From positions 2,741,411 to 2,805,410 of the forward strand of contig NZ_LT906662.1 in assembly GCF_900205865.1 (NCBI RefSeq): a DNA stretch of 64,000 bases. The letters are read 5' to 3'. Both the position numbers and the translations under genes were made by a program. This DNA is from Thermoanaerobacterium sp. RBIITD. Lineage in GTDB: Bacteria > Bacillota > Thermoanaerobacteria > Thermoanaerobacterales > Thermoanaerobacteraceae. The notes below the pieces were generated by a model, which did no database searches, was not told the origin of the DNA, and saw only the letters and a program-made list of their open reading frames with translations. The stretch's first letter is position 1; each line of letters begins with the position of its first letter. This document shows positions 52,072 to 61,797 of this stretch, in pieces.

Positions 52072-54041
52072 CCTGACTTTTGCAGTAAAAAAGGACAAAA
52101 AATGCCCATAACCTCTTTAAAATAAAGGGTTTTGGGCTTTTTGCTTTTGTCAAAGATTCATGGTGAGATCAGAACTTTTTTGTCTGTGCTAAAGATTTTT
52201 TTATTTCCCCAAGACTCATAATTTTTTTTCTAAAATCAATGTTTAACTCTTTTCCAATATCTTCAAGAGCATTATTACAAAAATCAAATAAATAATAATT
52301 CTCTTTGATATGACTGCAGCATGCCTTACCAAGACTTTCAAGTATTTCTGTTACCGAATATTTGCCTTTCAATCTATATTCTAATATCCTTACAATTACA
52401 AGTGCTATAAAGCATATCAAAAAGTGAGCATCAATATGCTCTTTTAGCGACAAATAGACAGGTCTACTTTCAAAATCACTTTTCGTTACTTTGAAGGATT
52501 CTTCTATCTTCCAAAGCCCACGATACATGTCAATTATTTTTTCAGGCGTCTCTTTGTATTCACTGGTCACTATAGCATAATAGCCATCAAATTTTTCTTC
52601 TTCACGTAATTTTTCTTCGTCAAAAGCCAAATGCTGACGCACACTCTCGGATATTTCCCCTGTATCAGCATCAAAAACAAGATTCTTTACATATTTAGCT
52701 GCACCATATGATATAGATTTATTGTACTTCCCAGGATTTTTAATCATATCCATTGCTTTAGCTATTGAAGCTGCATGATCTATCTTGGCTTTAGCTGCAT
52801 ATTCAGGACTATAGAAAATAACTTGTTTCTCATCTACTACCTTTTTTATTTTTTTGCCATTCGTTGCAGTTACTTGAATTTCCCTAGGGTAAAGTCTTGA
52901 TTTGATTTTAAAGCCATTACCCTTATTAATATATCCGCTTTCATCAAGAACATAATCCTGAAAATCTTTGTCTGCACTACGAATAGAATAACTTAATACA
53001 TAGCCGTTCTTAGCTGATAGAATATACCAGATATTATCACCAGTAGTTAATCCTCTATCTGCTACAATAATTATTCTACCTAAAGAATATTCTCGTTGGA
53101 TCCTGCTTAAAGCTGGAATCAAAGTAGTTTTATCAGGCACATTACCAGGAAAAAGCTTATATGTAATGGGGATACCATTGGTATCCATAAATAATCCCAT
53201 CTGTACAATCGGATCCGGTCTGTGTTCTTTAGAAACTCCTTTTTTACGCAATTCATCCTGCTCATCAATTTCAAAATAATAGTTAGTAACATCATAGTAA
53301 ACCAAATCTGTATTACGATCATACAAAGATTTAATGTGCTCATGAATCCAAAGTTGTAAAGCTTCACTATGCTTGTTGAAAAAAGTAAGACATCTATAAA
53401 CATCATCCAAAGAAAAATCAAATTTCTCAAAGAATATATCTTTATTCTCATAAGTCTTTTTCTTTGAAGCAGGATACAATAAGCGTGAGAATACAAGAAG
53501 TTTCATGATAGCATTAGCATCATATTCTTCTTTTGAGTGACGTTGTCTGTTTTTTAGAAATTTATCTATTTCAAGCTCATGATAAATTTTACTAAAAGCT
53601 GCATAGCCAAAGTTTTTACGATTAACAGAGTTAGAAGGTATCAACTCATTTTTAGCAATAGTAAACGTAAGATGAGCATTTTCAGATAATCTTTGTTCCT
53701 CTAACTTTTTCGCTTCGTGAGTAAAAAATTCAATAGGATTCTCATACTTTTTTTCCAATTCATCAAGGTAACCAAGAGATTCAATGGTTACAGATCTTGT
53801 GGTTTTGGTATTTTTATCCCAATAATTATGAACAATAGATAAGTATGTACGGCCAGTTTTTTTATTTGTAGCTTTTCTAAGATACATAGTAGCATCGCTC
53901 CCCCTTTAATACTAATTATAACACAATAATCCAGAAAAATCCATATAAAAATGACAAAATTTTAAAATAAATTTACCCGAAATCATTAGTAAAATTAATG
54001 GTTTCGGGTTACGTTATATAAGAATTTGCTGCAAAACTAGG
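52072..54041 (-). mobile_element. IS1634-family insertion sequence, copy 2 (1970 bp)
   Basis: Same ends as copy 1 (CCTGACTTTTGCAG on the left, complement of CTGCAAAACTAGG on the right), and the same flanking inner hairpins. No matching direct repeat is seen in the sequence on its two sides: the left flank follows a DUF445 gene, and the right flank is a different transposase scrap. Its target duplication has been lost by rearrangement, or was never there. It encodes one intact transposase. Confidence 0.93.
52169..53887 (-). CDS. IS1634-family transposase, intact
   Basis: 572-aa DDE transposase. N-terminal part with MYLRKATNKKTGRTYLSIVH, and VTIESLGYLDELEKKYENPI; then VYYDVTNYYFEIDEQDELRK and GKHRP-like GVSKEHRPDPIVQMGLFMDT. 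The RNase-H-like core includes VVADRGLTTGDN (motif IIVADRGL) and the Y-x2-R-x3-E-x6-K-like end YRGLWKIEESFKVTKSDFES. Overall very similar to the frameshifted copy at 16766-18492 except for the first ~100 residues, where they differ markedly. Confidence 0.95.
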   Translation of the reverse strand: MYLRKATNKKTGRTYLSIVHNYWDKNTKTTRSVTIESLGYLDELEKKYENPIEFFTHEAKKLEEQRLSENAHLTFTIAKNELIPSNSVNRKNFGYAAFSKIYHELEIDKFLKNRQRHSKEEYDANAIMKLLVFSRLLYPASKKKTYENKDIFFEKFDFSLDDVYRCLTFFNKHSEALQLWIHEHIKSLYDRNTDLVYYDVTNYYFEIDEQDELRKKGVSKEHRPDPIVQMGLFMDTNGIPITYKLFPGNVPDKTTLIPALSRIQREYSLGRIIIVADRGLTTGDNIWYILSAKNGYVLSYSIRSADKDFQDYVLDESGYINKGNGFKIKSRLYPREIQVTATNGKKIKKVVDEKQVIFYSPEYAAKAKIDHAASIAKAMDMIKNPGKYNKSISYGAAKYVKNLVFDADTGEISESVRQHLAFDEEKLREEEKFDGYYAIVTSEYKETPEKIIDMYRGLWKIEESFKVTKSDFESRPVYLSLKEHIDAHFLICFIALVIVRILEYRLKGKYSVTEILESLGKACCSHIKENYYLFDFCNNALEDIGKELNIDFRKKIMSLGEIKKSLAQTKKF

Positions 54042-54042
54042 G

Positions 54043-54240
54043 AAAAGCAAAAACATATCGCATACAAAGAGGCGGTATGCCGTTTGAAGGTTGTGCAATG
54101 ACAAACAGTCGAAAAGCAATAAGAGAAATACTCAGATACAAATGTTTAAGTGAATTAAAAGTCATATAAAAGGCGCAATATGAAGATAAGAATGGAGTAA
54201 AAACAATTGCACGAAAATTCACAATACATTAAACATTATG
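54043..54240 (+). pseudogene. transposase C-terminal scrap (possibly ISLre2-type)
   Basis: Directly beside the insertion sequence the frame reads KAKTYRIQRGGMPFEGCAMT and NSRKAIREILRYKCLSELKV, then a stop and KNGVKTIARKFTIH. The R-G-G-x-P...G-R/S-R-K-A-I pattern resembles C-termini of ISLre2-type transposases; the family call is tentative. The IS1634-family copy may have inserted within this older element. Confidence 0.4.
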
Positions 54241-54305
54241 CGGATAAAATTTGAAGAAAAAAATTTGCCAACAACTACTTGACACAAACTCTCTTTAAAA
54301 TTTTA

Positions 54306-54334
54306 TTGACTTTATTATGATAAAATATTATAAT
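54306..54334 (+). promoter_or_regulatory. sigma-A-type promoter for the amino-acid transporter/lysine region
   Basis: TTGACT (54306-54311), a 17-base spacer, then TATAAT (54329-54334). A start near 54341 would give a ~360-base leader before the binding-protein gene. Confidence 0.7.
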
Positions 54335-54445
54335 AAAAATAGAATTAGGTAAATTAAAATTATAAAAGGATGTAATGATGTTCCGGCATTAATAGTGAAT
54401 TTTTTTATACAATTAAGTTTTAGTTTTTTATATTAATAAAGCAAG

Positions 54446-54497
54446 AAAGCAAAGGTGCTTTATGACGATTCGTTGTAAAGTGCCTTTGCTTTTTTTT
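54446..54497 (+). terminator. strong hairpin plus T-run inside a long leader (possible attenuator)
   Basis: AAAGCAAAGGTGCTTTA pairs with TAAAGTGCCTTTGCTTT (two G-T pairs), followed by T8. No gene lies between the promoter at 54306 and this terminator, so it may control read-through into the transporter genes. No known riboswitch or T-box signature is visible in the 100 bases before it. Confidence 0.75.
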
Positions 54498-54704
54498 AAA
54501 ATAGTGATATTAGTGCTTGAAGAAAAATTGTACTTCTTTTTTATAAAGGGGAATTTGAAAAGTCCAATTAAAGTTGGGGGGTGATCTAAATAACAAAAAT
54601 TGGTGATAAAACGAAGTTGAGAAAAGTATTCATTAGATGGTATTAACTTCACACTGGTTTATTTACTTTTAGATTGTTAATAAGTTATAAGAGAGGTGTC
54701 TTAA

Positions 54705-55514
54705 ATGAAGAGGGTAATTTCTATTTTTGTTATCATAGCTTTAATCATGACTGTTATATCTGGCTGCAGTAAATCCAAAACAACAGCAAGCAGCGGTGAT
54801 AACTCATTAGAAAGGGTAAAGAAGGCTGGTAAGATAGTTATAGGCGTAGACGATACATATCCTCCAATGGAATTTAGAGATAAGGACAATAATTTAGTTG
54901 GTTTCGATATCGATATTGCTAATGCAGTTGCTAAGAAACTAGGCGTAAAAGTAGAATTTAAGCCAACATCATGGGATGGAATATTTGTAGCACTTCAGTC
55001 TAAAAAATTCGATTTAATTCATTCTAGTGTGAGCATTACAGATGATAGAAAGAAAACCATGATTTTTACAAAGCCATACATTTATGGAGGAAATGCTATA
55101 TTTGTAAATGCTGATAATACAACCATACAAAATCAAGATGATCTAAAGGGTAAAATCATTGGCTGCCAGGTAAGTACAACCGCAGAAGAAGTATTAAGCA
55201 AAATGAATGGTATTAAAGAAGTTAAAAAGTATAATGGAATGACGGAAGCTTTTTTAGATCTTAATAACAGAAGAATTGAAGCGGTTGTTTCAGATCCTCA
55301 AGTTGGTGATTATTACATTGCATCAAAAAAAGACAAAATTAAAAGAATAAAGTCGATGTTAAATCAAGAACCAATTGGAGTTGCTTTTAGAAAAGAAGAC
55401 AAGGAATTAAGAGATGCTTATCAAAAAGCTTTGGATGATTTAAAAAAGGATGGAACATTATCAGATATTTCAAAAAAATGGTTTGGATATGATGTTTATA
55501 GTAACAATAACTAA
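54705..55514 (+). CDS. amino-acid ABC transporter substrate-binding lipoprotein
   Basis: 269-aa family 3 solute-binding protein anchored by a lipobox (VISGCSK). Ligand-binding features: GKIVIGVDDTYPPMEFRDKD, NLVGFDIDIANAVAKKLGVK, DLIHSSVSITDDRKKTMIFT and QVSTTAEEVLSKM. Polar amino acids are the usual ligands. Because lysine fermentation genes follow the transporter, lysine is the likeliest one. GAGAGGTG before the ATG. Confidence 0.92.
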   Translation: MKRVISIFVIIALIMTVISGCSKSKTTASSGDNSLERVKKAGKIVIGVDDTYPPMEFRDKDNNLVGFDIDIANAVAKKLGVKVEFKPTSWDGIFVALQSKKFDLIHSSVSITDDRKKTMIFTKPYIYGGNAIFVNADNTTIQNQDDLKGKIIGCQVSTTAEEVLSKMNGIKEVKKYNGMTEAFLDLNNRRIEAVVSDPQVGDYYIASKKDKIKRIKSMLNQEPIGVAFRKEDKELRDAYQKALDDLKKDGTLSDISKKWFGYDVYSNNN

Positions 55515-55540
55515 AAATGTTTATTAGAGTGTTAAAATTC

Positions 55541-55560
55541 GCCCACTTTAAAAAGTGGGC
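55541..55560 (+). terminator. intercistronic hairpin
   Basis: GCCCACTTT pairs with AAAGTGGGC, with no T-run. Such stems after the binding-protein gene often stabilise its mRNA and lower expression of the downstream permease. Confidence 0.6.
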
Positions 55561-55669
55561 TGATTAATATATATTATTTTATTAATTGATAAAAGACAGA
55601 TAATTTTTAATTAAGCATTTGTGATATTAATTTATCACATTAATTGTATTATCTGGAAGGAGAAGATGA

Positions 55670-56317
55670 ATGGATATTGACACATTAAAAAGCATAATAC
55701 CAGTTTTACTTTTAGGAAGTGCTATAACATTACAGCTTACATTGATTTCCATAACATTTGGAGTGATTATAGGTGTTATAATTGCAATGGTAAAAATATC
55801 TTCTAACAGGATAATTTCCTCAATTGGAAACTTTTATACATGGATATTCAGAGGAACTCCGCTCTTGCTACAGCTATTTGTTTTATACTATGGATTACCC
55901 GCAATTGGTATAAGATTGAGTTCTTTTCAAGCAGCTATTATAGGACTTAGCCTTAATTCAGGTGCATATATGGCTGAGATAATAAGAAGTGGTATTCTTG
56001 CTATAGACAAAGGTCAGACAGAAGCTGCAAGAGCACTTGGCTTTACCTATTTTCAAACAATGAAAAGAATTATACTCCCACAGGCTACAAGAATAGTAAT
56101 TCCACCTGTTGGAAATGAGATTATTGCAATGATAAAGGATACTTCTCTTGTTTCTGCTATTACAATGGAAGAACTTATGAGAAAAGCGAGCCTTTTGGTA
56201 TCGGCATCAGGTAATCCTTTAGGTCCTTATTTTGTTGCAGCTTGTTTGTATCTATTTATGACGACATTCTTTACATCTTTATTTACCTATACTGAAAAGA
56301 AGTTGTCAATTTATTAG
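55670..56317 (+). CDS. amino-acid ABC transporter permease
   Basis: 215-aa HisM/GlnP-type permease with about five spans. TLISITFGVIIGVIIAMVKI, FRGTPLLLQLFVLYYGL and the EAA loop EAARALGFTYFQTMKRIILP with PPVGNEIIAMIKDTSL are typical. One permease gene is present, so it probably forms a homodimer. It starts about 155 bases after the binding protein and 15 before the ATPase. Confidence 0.94.
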   Translation: MDIDTLKSIIPVLLLGSAITLQLTLISITFGVIIGVIIAMVKISSNRIISSIGNFYTWIFRGTPLLLQLFVLYYGLPAIGIRLSSFQAAIIGLSLNSGAYMAEIIRSGILAIDKGQTEAARALGFTYFQTMKRIILPQATRIVIPPVGNEIIAMIKDTSLVSAITMEELMRKASLLVSASGNPLGPYFVAACLYLFMTTFFTSLFTYTEKKLSIY

Positions 56318-56332
56318 GAGGTATATTTAATT

Positions 56333-57070
56333 ATGAATATTACAATGATAGAGACGAAAGGGCTAACTAAATCATTTGGGAAGCTTAAAGTCTTTGAAAA
56401 CATAAATGTCAAAGTCAAAAAGGGTGAAGTATTAGTTATTATTGGTCCTTCTGGTTCAGGGAAAAGTACATTTTTAAGATGCCTTAACCACTTAGAAGTA
56501 CCTGATAGTGGTACTGTTGTGATTGAAGGGGAAATTCTCGATACGAAAAATAAAAATCATATTAGAAGAGTAGTCGAAAAAATGGGGATGGTTTTTCAAA
56601 ACTTTAATCTATTTCCACATATGACGGTGCTACAAAATGTAATGGAGGCTCCTATTACAGTAAAAAGAGAAAAAAGAGAGGTAGTAATGGAAAGAGCAAA
56701 AAATCTTTTAGACAAAGTGGGATTAAATAATAAACTTAATGAATATCCATCAAAGTTATCTGGCGGTCAGAAGCAAAGAGTAGCGATCGCAAGAGCTTTA
56801 TGCATGGAACCTGACATAATGCTATTTGACGAACCGACCTCTGCACTTGATCCTGAACTTGTAGGAGAAGTATTGAATGTTATGAAGAATCTTGCAAAGG
56901 AAGGTATGACAATGATAGTTGTAACCCATGAGATGGGATTTGCAAAAGAAGTAGCCGACAAAGTTATATTTATGGATGGTGGAAAAATAGTAGAAGAAGG
57001 TAGTCCTGAAGAAATATTTCTAAACCCTAAGGAATCAAGAACGAAAACTTTTCTTGAGAAGGTTATATAG
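56333..57070 (+). CDS. amino-acid ABC transporter ATP-binding protein
   Basis: 245-aa GlnQ-type ATPase. Walker [11 protein letters not shown]-loop [17 protein letters not shown], signature [15 protein letters not shown], Walker [15 protein letters not shown] and the switch His in VVTHEMGF are all intact. AGGAGGT precedes the ATG. It ends 27 bases before kal, which links uptake to lysine breakdown. Confidence 0.96.
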   Translation: MNITMIETKGLTKSFGKLKVFENINVKVKKGEVLVIIGPSGSGKSTFLRCLNHLEVPDSGTVVIEGEILDTKNKNHIRRVVEKMGMVFQNFNLFPHMTVLQNVMEAPITVKREKREVVMERAKNLLDKVGLNNKLNEYPSKLSGGQKQRVAIARALCMEPDIMLFDEPTSALDPELVGEVLNVMKNLAKEGMTMIVVTHEMGFAKEVADKVIFMDGGKIVEEGSPEEIFLNPKESRTKTFLEKVI

Positions 57071-57097
57071 TACCAAGAGAATTGGGAGGAATTAAAC

Positions 57098-57499
57098 TTG
57101 GAAGAAGCAACAATAAGGATGAGAATGTGTGCGCAGGATGCCCATTATGGAGGAAATCTTGTTGATGGGGCTAAAATACTTGCTTTATTTGGAGATGTTG
57201 CTACTGAATTATTAATAAGGCATGATGGAGATGAAGGACTACTCAAAGCATATGAAAAAGTAGAATTCCTAGCACCTGTTTTTGCAGGTGATTATATCGA
57301 AGCAACAGGTAAAATAGTAAGTATTGGTAATACTTCGAGAAAGATGGTTTTTGAAGCAAGAAAAGTTATTATTCAAAGAAAAGATATAAATGAATCTGCT
57401 GCGGATTTTTTAAAAGAGCCCATTGTTGTTTGCAAGGCTATAGGAACCTGTGTTGTCACAAAGGATAAACAAAGAAAAAATTGTAATGGGAATGGATAA
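57098..57499 (+). CDS. kal: 3-aminobutyryl-CoA ammonia lyase
   Basis: 133-aa hot-dog-fold enzyme that removes ammonia from L-3-aminobutyryl-CoA to form crotonyl-CoA. Typical features: [20 protein letters not shown] near the start, [18 protein letters not shown] and [18 protein letters not shown]. The TTG start follows GGGAGGA. It is the first lysine-fermentation gene here, although the lyase step is late in the pathway. Confidence 0.92.
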   Translation: MEEATIRMRMCAQDAHYGGNLVDGAKILALFGDVATELLIRHDGDEGLLKAYEKVEFLAPVFAGDYIEATGKIVSIGNTSRKMVFEARKVIIQRKDINESAADFLKEPIVVCKAIGTCVVTKDKQRKNCNGNG

Positions 57500-57531
57500 C
57501 ATAACAATAAGACTAAGGTAGGGGGCATTAT

Positions 57532-58350
57532 ATGGAAAAGTTGATAATTACTGCTGCTATATGTGGTGCGGAAGTCACGAAAGAGCAAAATCCTAATGTT
57601 CCATACTCTGTTCAAGAAATTGCAAGCGAAGCTGAGAGAGCATATAAAGCTGGAGCTAGTATAATACACCTTCATGTAAGAAAAGAGGATGGCACTCCAA
57701 CACAGGATTATGAGGTGTTTAGTCAGTGCATTAAAGAAATCAAAGCGAGATGTCCAAATGTTATAATTCAACCAACTACAGGTGGCGCTGTAGGAATGAG
57801 TAACGAGGAAAGATTAACTCCTATTAAGTTAAAACCTGAAATGGCAAGCCTTGATTGTGGTACTTTAAATTTTGGATATGATGATATATTCGTCAATACA
57901 GAAAAAACTATAATATATTTTGCTAAAAAGATGAAGGAATTAAATATAAAACCTGAAATTGAAGTTTTTGATAAAGGTATGATAGATACTGCTTTAAGAG
58001 TTTATAAAAAAGGTTATTTAATAGCACCTCTTCATTTTAATTTTGTAATGGGGTTAAAAGGAGGTATTGGAGCAACTTTAAGGGATTTGGATTTTATGAT
58101 AGGTAGTATACCAGAAGATTCGACCTATACTGTAACTGGAGTTGGACAATCGCAATTTAATATGGCCGCAATGGCTATAGCAGCTGGTGGGAATGTACGT
58201 GTTGGATTTGAAGACAATATTTATATTAAACGTGGAATTCTTGCAAAGTCAAATGGGGAATTGGTAGAAAAGGTAGTTGCTATGGCAAAGCAAATAGGAA
58301 GAGATGTTGCTACACCAGAAGAAGCAAGAGAAATTCTTCACATTAGATAA
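57532..58350 (+). CDS. kce: 3-keto-5-aminohexanoate cleavage enzyme
   Basis: 272-aa Zn-dependent TIM-barrel (BKACE family) that converts 3-keto-5-aminohexanoate plus acetyl-CoA into acetoacetate and 3-aminobutyryl-CoA. Diagnostic features: IITAAICGAEVTKEQNPNVP, the metal motif IIHLHVR with E in a later GTLNFG stretch, LHFNFVMGLKGG and NVRVGFEDNIYIKRG. Normal length. AGGGGGC site before ATG. Confidence 0.96.
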   Translation: MEKLIITAAICGAEVTKEQNPNVPYSVQEIASEAERAYKAGASIIHLHVRKEDGTPTQDYEVFSQCIKEIKARCPNVIIQPTTGGAVGMSNEERLTPIKLKPEMASLDCGTLNFGYDDIFVNTEKTIIYFAKKMKELNIKPEIEVFDKGMIDTALRVYKKGYLIAPLHFNFVMGLKGGIGATLRDLDFMIGSIPEDSTYTVTGVGQSQFNMAAMAIAAGGNVRVGFEDNIYIKRGILAKSNGELVEKVVAMAKQIGRDVATPEEAREILHIR

Positions 58351-58382
58351 ACTAAAACTTAATCAGTTTGGGAGGTAGATAA

Positions 58383-59417
58383 ATGATAGGTTACAAATAT
58401 GGTGCTAATAGAGTTATAGAACCTGAAGGTGTTTTGCCTCAGACAGCTTTTAAAATATCCAATGATACAAATATATCTGATAATGAAATTCTTATAGATG
58501 TTCAGGCTCTAAATATAGACTCTGCAAGTTTTACTCAGATTGAAAAAGCTCAGAATGGTGATGTTGAAAAAATTAAAAAATATATAATGGATATAGTAGA
58601 ACTGAGGGGTAAAATGCATAATCCTGTTACTGGATCTGGAGGAATGCTTATAGGTACTGTGGAAAAAATAGGGAAAAATCTTCTTAAAAAAACTAATATT
58701 AATATTGGAGATAAAATTGCCACTCTTGTGTCCTTAACACTTACCCCTCTAAAAATATATAGAATAAAGAAAATATATAAGGACATAGATAGAGTTGAAA
58801 TTGATGGAAAGGCTGTTCTTTTTGAAAGTGGATTATATGTAAAACTTCCTTCTGATTTGAGTGAAAATCTTGCTTTGGCAGTGCTTGATGTAGCTGGTGC
58901 TCCAGCTCAGACTTCAAAACTTGTAAAACCTGGTGATAGTGTACTTATCTTAGGAGCTTTTGGTAAATCAGGAGTGCTTTGTGCCTATGAAGCAAAAAAA
59001 AGAGTTGGACCTACAGGAAAAGTAGTTGGCTTGGTGGCCTCAGAGAAAGATAAAGAATCTCTTATTAAGACTGGATTTTGCAATGAAGTTATTTTAGCAA
59101 ATGCAGTAAAGCCTTTGGAAGTTTTAAGTAAGGCACTCGAGGCAAATAATGGAAAAGAATTTGATATATCTATTAATTGTGTAAATGTAGAAAATACAGA
59201 AATGTCTACAATACTTCCTCTAAGGGATGAAGGTATAGCTTACTTCTTTTCTATGGCTACAAGTTTTACAAAAGCTACACTTGGTGCAGAAGGAGTAGGA
59301 AAAGATGTGAAGCTTTATATGGGGAATGGATATACCAAAGGTCATGCAGAAATAGCTCTTCAGGAAATAAGAGAATCAAAGATTCTTAGAGAAATTTTTG
59401 AAAAAAGATATGCTTAA
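58383..59417 (+). CDS. kdd: L-erythro-3,5-diaminohexanoate dehydrogenase
   Basis: 344-aa NAD(P)-dependent dehydrogenase that oxidises 3,5-diaminohexanoate to 3-keto-5-aminohexanoate. The start GYKYGANRVIEPEGVLPQ is typical of the family. The NAD fold is seen in DSVLILGAFGKSGVLCAYEA. LRGKMHNPVTGSGGMLIG holds conserved substrate-site residues. GGAGGT 5 bases before ATG, 32 bases after kce. Confidence 0.95.
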   Translation: MIGYKYGANRVIEPEGVLPQTAFKISNDTNISDNEILIDVQALNIDSASFTQIEKAQNGDVEKIKKYIMDIVELRGKMHNPVTGSGGMLIGTVEKIGKNLLKKTNINIGDKIATLVSLTLTPLKIYRIKKIYKDIDRVEIDGKAVLFESGLYVKLPSDLSENLALAVLDVAGAPAQTSKLVKPGDSVLILGAFGKSGVLCAYEAKKRVGPTGKVVGLVASEKDKESLIKTGFCNEVILANAVKPLEVLSKALEANNGKEFDISINCVNVENTEMSTILPLRDEGIAYFFSMATSFTKATLGAEGVGKDVKLYMGNGYTKGHAEIALQEIRESKILREIFEKRYA

Positions 59418-59443
59418 TTGTTCTTAGGAAAGGAGACATAATA

Positions 59444-60730
59444 ATGGTAAAAAGTAGAAGATATGAACTTTTTAAGGACGTTAAAGATAGCGAATGGAAT
59501 GATTGGAAATGGCAAGTTGCAAATAGAATAAAGACAGTAGATGCATTGAAAAAATATATTAAACTTACTCCAAAAGAGGAAAATGACATAAAAGAGTGCT
59601 TAGAAAAATTTAGAATGGCTATAACACCTTATTATTTATCCTTAATAGATCCCGAAGATAAATTTGATCCAATAAGAAAGCAGGCAATTCCAACTATAGA
59701 TGAGACTTATATTTCGAGTGCAGATCTTATAGATCCACTGCATGAGGATGGGGACTCACCTGTAGCTGGACTTATTCATAGATATCCTGATAGAGTATTG
59801 ATGCTTATAACGGATCAATGTGCTATGTATTGTAGACACTGCACAAGAAGAAGATTTGCGGGACATAAAGATCACTCTCTGCCCATGAAACAAATTGAAA
59901 AGTGCATAGAGTATGTTGCTTCAAACCCAGCTATAAGAGATGTGCTTTTGTCAGGAGGAGATGCACTATTAGTAAGTGATGATAAGCTTGAATATATAAT
60001 AAGGAAATTAAGAGAGATACCACATGTTGAAATAATAAGAATAGGTTCAAGAGTTCCTGTAGTTATGCCTCAAAGAATAACAGAAGACTTGGTAAATATG
60101 CTTAAAAAATATCATCCAATATGGCTTAATACGCATTTCAATCATCCAAATGAAATTACTGAAGAATCTAAAAAAGCTTGTGAAATGCTGGCAAATGCAG
60201 GTATTCCTCTTGGAAATCAATCAGTGCTTTTAAGGGGAGTCAATGATTGTGTTCATGTGATGAGAAAACTTGTAAATGAATTAGTTAAAATCAGAGTAAG
60301 ACCTTATTATATTTATCAATGTGATCTATCTATAGGGCTTAGCCATTTTAGAACATCAGTTTCTAAGGGTGTTGAGATAATAGAAGGACTTAGAGGTCAT
60401 ACGTCAGGTTTTTGCGTTCCTACTTTTGTGGTAGATGCCCCTGGTGGAGGGGGTAAAATACCTATAATGCCTAATTACGTTATAAGTCAGAGTAATGATA
60501 AAATAATATTGAGAAATTTTGAAGGCATAATAACTACTTATCAGGAACCTGAAAATTATGTTCCCGATTGTCACTGTGAGGTGTGCATGGGAAAGAAAAA
60601 GGTTCATAGAATTGGTGTTTCAGGTTTATTAAATGGTGAAAATATTACAATAGAATGTGGTGGCTCTGAAAGAAAAATGAGAATAAAAAAATTTGCACAG
60701 CAACACGAAATTATATCAAAAAATGCATAA
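59444..60730 (+). CDS. kamA: L-lysine 2,3-aminomutase
   Basis: 428-aa radical SAM, PLP-dependent enzyme that turns L-lysine into L-beta-lysine, the first step of fermentation. The SAM cluster is CAMYCRHC (C-x3-C-x2-C) in DQCAMYCRHCTRRRFAGH. Other family motifs: DVLLSGGDALLVSD, IRIGSRVPVVMPQRIT, and the PLP-lysine region CVPTFVVDAPGGGGKIPIMP. A Cys/His group near the end (DCHCEVCMGKKK) matches the zinc site of KamA. Confidence 0.97.
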   Translation: MVKSRRYELFKDVKDSEWNDWKWQVANRIKTVDALKKYIKLTPKEENDIKECLEKFRMAITPYYLSLIDPEDKFDPIRKQAIPTIDETYISSADLIDPLHEDGDSPVAGLIHRYPDRVLMLITDQCAMYCRHCTRRRFAGHKDHSLPMKQIEKCIEYVASNPAIRDVLLSGGDALLVSDDKLEYIIRKLREIPHVEIIRIGSRVPVVMPQRITEDLVNMLKKYHPIWLNTHFNHPNEITEESKKACEMLANAGIPLGNQSVLLRGVNDCVHVMRKLVNELVKIRVRPYYIYQCDLSIGLSHFRTSVSKGVEIIEGLRGHTSGFCVPTFVVDAPGGGGKIPIMPNYVISQSNDKIILRNFEGIITTYQEPENYVPDCHCEVCMGKKKVHRIGVSGLLNGENITIECGGSERKMRIKKFAQQHEIISKNA

Positions 60731-60732
60731 TT

Positions 60733-61797
60733 ATGATGGAAATTATGATGGAAAAATTAATGGATTTTAGAAAATTTATAAATAATTTGTACAAATATAA
60801 AAGCTTGTCAATAATAGGTCTTGAAAAAAATACAGGTAAAACTACTACATTGAATTTTCTAATTAATAAATTTAAAAATAAAAAATTGGGTATTACTTCT
60901 ATAGGAAGAGATGGAGAGGAAAGGGATGTAGTCACTTATACAAATAAGCCTAAAATTTATGTTAATGAAAATACAGTAGTTGCAACTTCTAAATCTAGTT
61001 TTTTAAAAAGTGATGCAACCTTTGAAATACTTGATGTAATGGATATAAATACTCCCCTTGGAAATATAATAATTGGGCGAAGTGTACATCCGGGATTTGT
61101 TGAAATTGCAGGAACATCTACTAAAAGTCAAACTATTAAAGTGATAAATAAACTAAGCGAATACGGCTGTGAATTTATAATTATTGATGGAGCTTTATCA
61201 AGAAAAACATTTGCTGATCCTAAAATTACAGAAGCTTCTATATTGTGTACAGGAGCAGCTTTTTCAGAAGATATAGATATGTTGACAGAAGAAACATATA
61301 ATACATTAAAATTACTTTCTATTGATAAGGCTGAAAAAGATATTGTTCAGCTTTATAAAGAAAATATGAAGGATTGTAAGATAGCTTTTCTATATGGTAA
61401 TGAAGTTAAGAAGAGTAACTTAAAGACTTCTATAAATGCTTCAAAGGAAATTATATTAAATTTTAACGATTATTTAAAATTTGTTTTTATAAAGGGAATT
61501 TTAACAGATAATCTTATTCGTGATATGTTAAATGCTAAGTTAAACTTAAAATCTGTAACGTTTGTTGTAGAAGATGGAACTAAACTGTTTATCGATAAAA
61601 ATAACTTTGAAACATTTATGGCCAAAGGAGGGAAGATACGAGTGGTTAACAATATAAATATCATAGGCGTAAGTGTAAATCCAGTATCGCCTTCAGGCTG
61701 CGTTTTAGATTATAACGAACTTTGGAGAAAGCTAAAAAGAAAAATAGATATTCCTGTTTTTAATGTTATGGATTATGATTTGGATGTGATGGAATGA
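60733..61797 (+). CDS. kamB: lysine 5,6-aminomutase reactivase subunit KamB-like
   Basis: 354 aa, located where kamB lies in lysine fermenters. P-loop-like start SIIGLEKNTGKTTTLNFLIN, then LGITSIGRDGEERDVV and IIIDGALSRKTFADPKITEA. Such proteins, with KamC, exchange damaged cobalamin on lysine 5,6-aminomutase. It has no strong ribosome site and starts 2 bases after kamA, so it depends on coupling. It overlaps kamC by 4 bases. Confidence 0.85.
   Translation: MMEIMMEKLMDFRKFINNLYKYKSLSIIGLEKNTGKTTTLNFLINKFKNKKLGITSIGRDGEERDVVTYTNKPKIYVNENTVVATSKSSFLKSDATFEILDVMDINTPLGNIIIGRSVHPGFVEIAGTSTKSQTIKVINKLSEYGCEFIIIDGALSRKTFADPKITEASILCTGAAFSEDIDMLTEETYNTLKLLSIDKAEKDIVQLYKENMKDCKIAFLYGNEVKKSNLKTSINASKEIILNFNDYLKFVFIKGILTDNLIRDMLNAKLNLKSVTFVVEDGTKLFIDKNNFETFMAKGGKIRVVNNINIIGVSVNPVSPSGCVLDYNELWRKLKRKIDIPVFNVMDYDLDVME

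Noticed and set aside
54341-54445. Lysine riboswitch or T-box before the ABC transporter
   Set aside because: None of the conserved lysine-aptamer segments or a T-box TGGNACC box could be found by eye. It remains an unassigned attenuator candidate.
54428-54652. Minus-strand frame of 74 codons
   Set aside because: It lies across the terminator hairpin and has no ribosome site or recognisable sequence.
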